From the NCBI RefSeq assembly GCF_964355755.1, contig NC_092673.1, positions 29,331,001 through 29,395,000 of the forward strand: a stretch of DNA of 64,000 nt, written 5' to 3'. The notes below the pieces were generated by a model that was not told where the DNA came from, did no database searches, and worked only from the letters and a program-made list of their open reading frames with translations. Positions 57,586-64,000 of the stretch are shown one piece after another (within the stretch, counting starts at the first letter, position 1; every line of letters begins with the position of its first letter). This DNA comes from Antedon mediterranea (Eukaryota; Echinodermata; Crinoidea; Comatulida; Antedonidae). Made by a program: the position numbers and the translations under genes.

Positions 57586-58409
57586 GGTCCAATACGCTGT
57601 ATCAACTTTCTTCCATTTAGATTTATACAATGGTGCAAATACTTTAGTTACTTTCTCTCAACATAATAATTTGTCTTTGTTTACTGTTACGAATAGACAG
57701 ATAATCAATTGTTCATTTTCTATCGTTACAATTTTCATTAATTTTTCTAAATATAGGATAATCCAAAGAATGTTTTATATCCAAATTTTAGGTGCACTAT
57801 ATGTGACATTCTAACTTGCATTTTGATTTTTTTTTAAATGATTTTATAAATGATATTTATAGCCATTTTGTGTGCATTCCTAATGTTGTTTCAACCACTA
57901 GTTGGTATGTTTTGTATAACTGTGAGATTATATTTTCTACAAATAAAATTTGTTTACAAAATAAAATTAAAAATTGTTAATAATATTAAAAGCTCTGGGC
58001 TTGTTAATATCAATATCATGATATACAGTATTCTATATGTTCTTTTGCATTTTTGTCTGATAATATAATAAATTCATATAATTGCCTTTGACTCAACTAT
58101 TGATATTTTCTTTAATTGTTTATCCTTATTTAAATCCAAAATTAAGAACTGTTTGTAATTGGTTCTTGTAGACCTTTTCAATGTTCTTTTGTCTTGTTTT
58201 TTATGTATTCCAGTCTGTAAATGGCGGGCTACCCGATGTTGATTGCGAATTGAAAACAAATGATAAAAACGTGCCAATTTATTTCGGGACTTGCTATACA
58301 TACAGCGACGGTACGTATAACAACTGTTATACTTATACGTACCGCGACAGGCAACCAATTATAGAGCTGAGCATAGATTCACTTTTATTTTCACGACGCG
58401 CGCCCACAT

Positions 58410-58610
58410 GGATAGTCTGGGCTCCAGACGGAGTTGTTTTGTCTTAATATTAGTAAAAGTATAAATATTTTTGCACATATGGCGTTTCATACGTGTATTA
58501 CTTGAGTTTGGAATTTTCAGACAAAAATCAAAACGACGACGTGTGGAATGACATAAAAACTAAGACTAGGCAAGTCTAGCACATGGACAACGCAGAGTTC
58601 GTATCGTAAA
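58410..58610 (+). repeat. Dispersed repeat, copy 2 of 2 (partner at 4508-4720)
   Basis: TAGTCTGGGCTCCAGACGGA, then GCACATATGGCGTTTCATACG, TTTTCAGACAAAAATC and GGCAAGTCTAGCACATGG, in the same order and strand as the copy in RXR intron 1. Confidence 0.6.
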
Positions 58611-59741
58611 GTCGATAATAAAAGGTTTTAGTTATTTATTACAATAAATGATAAGCCGGTCGAAGCGTGAGACTGACTCCTGGTCGTCGCAGTGTTTATT
58701 AAAATATTTGTTTACAACAAAATAAAAAAAAAAAATGACGTCGTGCTGTCGTGAGTCGCAATAATAAAAATGAATATTACTGTAATATTTATTTTGAAAT
58801 CGTAGAATATAAAGCGTACATGTGTAATGTTATGTTCTTGTTCAACCCATAAATTATTTAGAATTTATTAGTTATTATTATTATCAGTTATTATTAGTTA
58901 TTATTCCTGTAGCTGCTGTGGTCGTAGATAATGTTTTTGTTGTTAAATACGGTTCTTTCTGTACTATTTAGTTAAGCATAATTTTCTTATAGAAATTTGA
59001 CCGGCGTGGGAGAAAATCCAATCCGCACAGCGCCATTCTCACAATTGAGATGAGAAATCTATGAGAATAAGAAAATGTATTGTTGTGTTATACCAAGGCA
59101 ATCTAACAACATGATGCGGAGCTCCGGAGATCAAAAGGTTTACCTGTGGATGTGTGACGGTCAGTTAATTCAATGCCCCTTACCACCGAGCGCAGCGGAG
59201 AATATGTACATAGTACAGTACTGTCGGTATTTGTCGCAGCCAGACATACGATCAAAGAACTGTTACGAGAGCCTATCTTGACAAGGCAAGCTCAGTGTCC
59301 TGTTGTTAGATTGCCTTTGTTATATGTGTTATACGAGTAGCATTCACGAAAGATTCGTGACGTATTAGGTGCGTAAAGAAAACACATATTTTTTATCATC
59401 AGACATAATATATTTAGCATTATACTCGGTTTCTGTGAACATCTTGTAACACACAATTATTTAATAAACATGAACCAAAAATAAACAATATTTTACCTTA
59501 ATTATAGATTTCTATATATATTACATAATACATTAATTATTAACGAACATAAACTTAGAATAATTAGTACAGTATAGTATTAGTACGATAGTTTGGTTGT
59601 GGGGAGTCGAGGATGGATGAGGACGGGGGGAGTAGGTAAAGACAACACACTATTATTTAATCACAACCTGAGCACCAAAGATGATAATAGTTTAACTACC
59701 GTACCTACCCGATAAGGCATCAAATACTGCCGTTTAATCGG

Positions 59742-59868
59742 TAAAATATAAGATTTTACAACCCCTTGGGAATGATATTATGTTCTCGAGAAATATATTT
59801 TCCTCAGTTAGCGCTTCGGGTATATCGTTCCCTCGGGCGGGGATGTCAAATCTTATATTTAACTTCTA
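59742..59868. mobile_element. Foldback MITE, about 125 bp
   Basis: Left TAAAATATAAGATTTTACAA then CCCC...GGGAATGATAT. The right reverse complement is TTAAATATAAGATTTGACAT then CCCCGCCCGAGGGAACGATAT. Arms of about 40 bp with several mismatches. Confidence 0.6.
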
Positions 59869-60865
59869 AGCAGTCAATATCTGTATAATATTATATAAGA
59901 GCTAGAGGGATTGCATACTTCTATCAACAACTTTTATATAAACAACAACATATTACATAAATTAACGTTGTATACATTGTTTTGTTTCTATAACTACACA
60001 TGAAAGTAAAACATATATGATGGAAGAAGTCACTAGATTGCATTTAGGGGATTTGATGACGTCACCGGTCAAGTTTCTAGATTCAAGGAAATGTAGGCCT
60101 AATTATTTTGCATTGCGTAATTCTGTTCCAAAATCTTTATTAATATTAAATTGTGGATTATTTTATTAACAAATTACTAGAAATTACACAATATTTAATT
60201 GGCTATAAATTGTCGTTTAATAGCCATATATAAACCTTATGTTATGACGTCATTCCATTTCATTCATCTAAAAACATTTTAATAAAATGTACGCTAATAG
60301 ACCTAAATGGTTAAAGACGACCAACTGTTATATTGTATGTATATCAAATTTAAATCAACCAAACAAATTTCATTTTTACCTTGTTATGACAATACTATCG
60401 TAACGTAACTAAGAAGAAGACGGATTATCATTTTTAATTAAATAAATTCAATGTTTTTAGATTTGAAGTTAAGAAAAGTACTCTATAGTACTTTTTTGAA
60501 CGTAAGGAACGTGATCCCAGAAGAGCTTACCTTTTGACAGGTTTGATCTTTAATTCATTGTACTGTTGCCTATTTTATCCATTTAAAATTAAAAGCCAAC
60601 GAACAATATAACTACAAAAATATACTATTGTATCGCAGCTGTCTACAGCTAACTGGATCTGTAATTCACTATTCTAAGTAGGTTTAAAGTTAAGTTCACG
60701 TAACAATGGAAGTCAAAGTCAACAAACTTAATTCGGAATATTGCAAATTGTCCCTTGCCCAATAAATTCTATATTTATAATACGATAATAATATATACAG
60801 GAGAATAATACTATAGGAACTCTAGACAAGGAACTTTCGGTTTATGACGACCACAGAACTATGAC

Positions 60866-61178
60866 GTAAAGCTTGATTCCGCAATGTATGACGCAACGCA
60901 AGGATGTAAGCGCAACGTAAAGCTTGGTTCCCATTAGGACGTAACGCAAAGACGTAAACGTAACGCAAGCGTGTTGACCAATGACAAGCCACTGTTTGAA
61001 TACTTCATTGCTTTTGATTGGTCAAATCACTTACGTTGTGCTTACGTCCTTGCGGTGCGTAGCTTGTGGGAACCGAGCTTTAGTAATATGACTAATCAAT
61101 GGATTATCGCTTGTCAATGTACATTGCGTTGCGCTTCCGTCGTTGCGTTGCATCCCAGAGGGAACCAGGCTTGTAAAA
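60866..61178. mobile_element. CpG-rich foldback nested in a related foldback
   Basis: Inner element about 60918-61083: left TAAAGCTTGGTTCCCATTAG, right reverse complement TAAAGCTCGGTTCCCACAAG, both followed by GACGTAA.CGCAA words. An outer related pair begins AAAGCTTGATTCCGCAATG near 60867 and closes AGAGGGAACCAGGCTTGTAA near 61178. Confidence 0.7.
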
Positions 61179-61701
61179 CCACCTCATAATTTCTAGGAAC
61201 CTAGGTCGTCGAAAATGCAAAGCTCTTTATGTTGTGGAATGTACTATAGGATAATTAACATCTAATCAATAAACTGCCATCTAACTACTTATTGCAATTT
61301 ATTATATTGTAAAAGTTACAGTATATTTATATATACTTTATAATAGCTACCATTTTGTAATTTATAAAGATAATAAAATGTCTTCTATTTGCGTGTACCA
61401 AGGAATGCAAATGATAACATATTGTATAAATAATTTGCCAAAATAGGCACAGGGTAAACTGGAAAACTAAACTAAAACCTTGATATAGGCTAGTACAGAA
61501 TGATGATCTCATGATACTGTTCCGGCGAATGTAAATCCTCCCAACTAGATGAACAATCACCCGACGCCATTTTAAACTCAATCTCTTGGTAATTAAAGCA
61601 AATTTTCAATTATTTAAAATAATTGTCTTAAAAAAATCGACGTTATGACGCAGCAGTTGAAATAAACCGAAATGATTTGGTCTTAAAAGCTACATTCTAA
61701 C

Positions 61702-61741
61702 TTGTTCCGTTTCACGGAACGGAAGACGTGAAACGGAACAA
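61702..61741. repeat. Perfect 15-bp inverted repeat with 10-nt loop
   Basis: TTGTTCCGTTTCACG (61702-61716), loop GAACGGAAGA, CGTGAAACGGAACAA (61727-61741). The loop itself echoes the arm word GAACGGAA. Function unknown; could be a MITE core, a protein-binding palindrome or a hairpin. Confidence 0.9.
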
Positions 61742-61929
61742 ACACGAGTGTTAATTAATATCATAAATTTGAATATAGAATAATATTCTTTGGTGTTTAC
61801 TTTGAAGGTGGTCTGTAATTGAAAGTATATAATCAAAGGTTTTGGTAATTTAAATTGATCTTTACTTTGTTTTAACTTATTAAGCCCGCTTTTCATTAGC
61901 TGAGAATAATAATATGTTCACGTGAATCG

Positions 61930-62170
61930 AACATTCCTGAGTTCTGATTGGTTGCACATTTCCACTAAAAGTAGATGATAATACGCATGCGCCTGTCTAG
62001 TCAACGCTTTCGCTGCGCGCGAATATATTATTATTGGCCAATGAAAAACAGATTTAGAGACCTTTCATTTTCACGACGCGTTAGACTACGCACATCTGTG
62101 TGTGTTAATTATGTTTCTGGGCGTGCGCAGAATGACTTTTCACTCGACAGCTACAAAGCCGAGTGGCTCG
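61930..62170. promoter_or_regulatory. Candidate promoter: CCAAT boxes and NRF1-like sites
   Basis: A CpG-richer patch in AT-rich DNA containing TGATTGGTTG (inverted CCAAT), CGCATGCGCC (NRF1-like), CTGCGCGCGAA, ATTGGCCAATG (paired CCAAT) and GGGCGTGCGCAG (NRF1-like). The mix is typical of TATA-less housekeeping promoters. No downstream exon was identified on either strand, so the target gene is unknown and the call is tentative. Confidence 0.4.
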
Positions 62171-62905
62171 TATGAAAACGACGTATCTATTGTATAAAAC
62201 AGATTAGTACACAGTGATAGTTAGGGATGTCCATTTGCAACTGTTTTGCCCTTTCCTTTGCCCTTTTTGTTTAAAGTGGAGAGAACTTCAATTGCAGCTC
62301 GGCTTCCCGACTCCACCGATCCTTCCATGTGCCCTTTCCATGTAGTAGATAAGGCCGATCCAGCCCAGTGTATCCTAAACAGACATTTAGTCAAACCAAT
62401 TATTAAAAATAAGATCTTTATTTACAAATATGCTGAAGCAAGCAGACTATTTAACAACTGCCTTATATAGCCTTTATTAGGTATGATCCGTTTTTGGAAG
62501 AATCGAGGATTTTTAAAGAGAGGGAGGCCAGCCTGATAATTGTAAAACGAAGTGCTGAATTTAATGTCCTATCGTTTACATTGCACACTTTTAAACAATT
62601 GTTTTTAGTGTTACTTTGTTTTTAACCCATGCTTTTTTTAATCAATAGATGAGTCTGAAAATAATCATAACATGCTAACACGGATATTCACCAATGGAAC
62701 GCTCTTAATTTTTAAGTATTCTTTTATATACATTCAATCATAAAAACCCATATTTAAAAAATGGTAATAAAAATACTCTACCTGCTTATAGGTTCTAGTA
62801 ATGTTTTGTAGTAGTACGTTAAACATCCGGGCATTAAAAACGAAGTAGGAAAACCGGAACAAAACGGTTCATCAGTCCAATCCTGTGAAAGATAAGAATT
62901 AAGGA

Positions 62906-63010
62906 CAATTTCCACAGACGAGCAGTAACGGTAATACAAATATAGAAATCTATGTTATTCCTTATGACCATTTACACACAACGAGGAGTGTACGGACGGT
63001 TTCCGCTTAG
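62906..63010. mobile_element. Degenerate relative of the 23746-23903 MITE
   Basis: GGACAATTTCCACAGACGAG and ATGACCATTTACACACAACG with CGGTTTCCGCTTAG resemble the ACACAGACGAG, TTTACACAAAGCGG and TTCCGC words of the intron 3 element, in inverse order. Confidence 0.4.
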
Positions 63011-63790
63011 AATAGTAAATTAGCGCCCTTTATTCAATGCACAAAACTGCAGAATAATCTTATAGAGTATCTATAATACACTTATCCTTTCATTTGTTAT
63101 TATTCAACTGTAGTACTGTTTCTCTCGATGACTTTTATTGTAAATATCTTTATAAATTATTTATCGTGTACGGTATTGAATAATTTATATAAGAAGGCAC
63201 AGTTTATTCTTCGTTCAAATATTGTGGAGACTTACAACTTCAATGAAATCCAGAGGTTCTAACGCCTCTACGCAACCAAAGAAATTCCGTAAAGAATGCA
63301 ATATGGTGCTCTGACGATCTTCGGGCTACAAGAAATAATTGGTACCATATTATTAGCTAATACTAATACGAAAGTCAATGAATTATTAGTCGATATTACA
63401 AAGTCTAAATTGGACTTGTAAATCAAGTAAAATGGATTTTTTTTTTACTAAGTGACGTTTGCCTGATGTTGATATAAGGGATGTAAATATGTTGTAAAAT
63501 ATTATACTGTATGTACGCATTCAAAATGAGAAGTACTTTACAATATTATTAGTTATATTAAAGATACCGTAGCGTACAGTATCCATTTGAAACTGTTGGA
63601 TATATCATTAACTAAACATTCATTTAACTTTCGTTGTTCAGTTAATTATCTTCTATTTGTAAAGACCGTTATTTTGGATATAAATAATAATAATTACACT
63701 ACTGCTACTATTTATTGTTTGGTTATTTGTTACACTTAATTACAAACTCAAAAAGTTTAACCAAGATCTGAATAAATAAAATTAAAATAC

Positions 63791-64000
63791 CTGTATGTCA
63801 GGTTTCACAAGACCCGTGTAGTAGACCTGCAGAGCCGGGTTGTGGTTCCACGTGGTAGCATCGTAAACTGCATGGAAGAACTCGCAGCTATTTTTTTTAT
63901 GCACAAACTCTGTGTTTGTTATTCGAATGATTTGCCCACTAAAGCCTTTCTTTTTCCAAAACGCCTCTGGGTAAGTTACAACAGCCCTGTACATCGTACC
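63791..64000 (-). CDS. Flavin amine oxidase (MAO-like) exon, partial
   Basis: The minus strand reads TMYRAVVTYPEAFWKKKGFS followed by GQIIRI, a variable stretch, then VYDATTWNHNPALQVYYTG and LVKPDIQ. The pattern YPEAFW-KKKGFSG...VYDATT...PAL is typical of the substrate-domain strand region of flavin-containing amine oxidases (monoamine oxidase: ENFWKKKDYCG...TLDDTKP). These enzymes oxidise amines or amino acids with FAD. The donor is CAG|GTATTT, with GT at 63790-63789 on the minus strand, so the next exon, which should carry the C-terminal FAD-binding motif, lies at lower coordinates but was not found within the window. The upstream exons are beyond 64000. Whether it is MAO, a polyamine oxidase or an L-amino-acid oxidase cannot be settled from one exon. 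Confidence 0.75.

Larger units (their letters stand above)
57586..63790 (+). other. Intergenic stretch
   Basis: No coding exon supported. Positions 58280-58400 carry a GGTACGTATAACAACTGTTA / TACTTATACGTACC hairpin. 58410-58610 is the second copy of the 4508 repeat. 58650-59340 is slightly CpG-richer with a 68-codon open frame of no recognised family. 59742-59866, 60866-61178 and 61702-61741 are foldbacks. 61930-62170 is promoter-like. 62906-63010 is a MITE relative. Positions 62250-62480 and 63240-63430 hold short open frames without known family. Confidence 0.7.

Noticed and set aside
62246-62470. A short open frame (LPDSTDPSMCPFHVVDKADP) that looks protein-like
   Set aside because: No matching family recognised, no convincing splice sites, and the minus strand is equally open; left as unassigned.
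63244-63312. Short plus-strand frame MKSRGSNASTQPKKFRKECN
   Set aside because: Ends after 22 codons and the following frames do not continue it; it could be a broken transposon piece but nothing supports that.

Overview
This is a 64 kb piece of an AT-rich, intron-rich animal genome. The proteins are close to vertebrate ones (an RXR with a complete retinoid pocket signature, TTC16, C11orf98), yet the introns carry tRNA-derived SINEs, many small foldback/MITE elements, and dense AGGCCTA-type palindromes. That combination suggests an invertebrate deuterostome; an echinoderm is my best guess, but this is inference. No bacterial, viral or CRISPR content was seen.

Layout. (1) Positions 1-34663, + strand: a retinoid X receptor (RXR, NR2B) gene that enters from the left and ends with its stop codon at 34661-34663. 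Six exons are visible: 1-98, 18705-18884, 20774-20925, 25216-25342, 31363-31587 and 34317-34663. Intron 1 is 18.6 kb and full of repeats and DNA-transposon relics. Intron 3 has a GC donor. The last exon has two duplicated, in-frame 3' splice sites 96 nt apart. (2) 34664-42153: RXR 3'UTR and intergenic DNA with AT-rich tandem repeats. (3) 42174-44801, + strand: a four-exon gene for a 115-residue basic protein homologous to human C11orf98. (4) 44802-48153: a repeat-dense intergenic block with an AGGCCTA-rich island and a foldback element family amplified four times. (5) 48174-56644, + strand: an 11-exon tetratricopeptide-repeat gene, TTC16, predicted at 820 residues, whose stop codon lies in the first unit of a minisatellite. 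(6) 56645-63790: intergenic DNA with the minisatellite, a SINE fragment, a nested MITE, foldbacks, and a CpG-richer stretch with CCAAT and NRF1-like motifs. (7) 63791-64000, - strand: one exon of a flavin amine oxidase (MAO-like) gene that continues off the right edge.

The genes do not form an obvious pathway. RXR is a nuclear receptor, TTC16 a TPR scaffold protein, C11orf98 a small basic protein, and the last a flavoenzyme. All exon boundaries were read by eye from splice consensus, reading-phase continuity and family conservation. None is confirmed by transcripts. The observation I rate highest is the duplicated splice acceptor in RXR, which predicts two receptor isoforms differing by 32 residues in the loop between ligand-domain helices 8 and 9.
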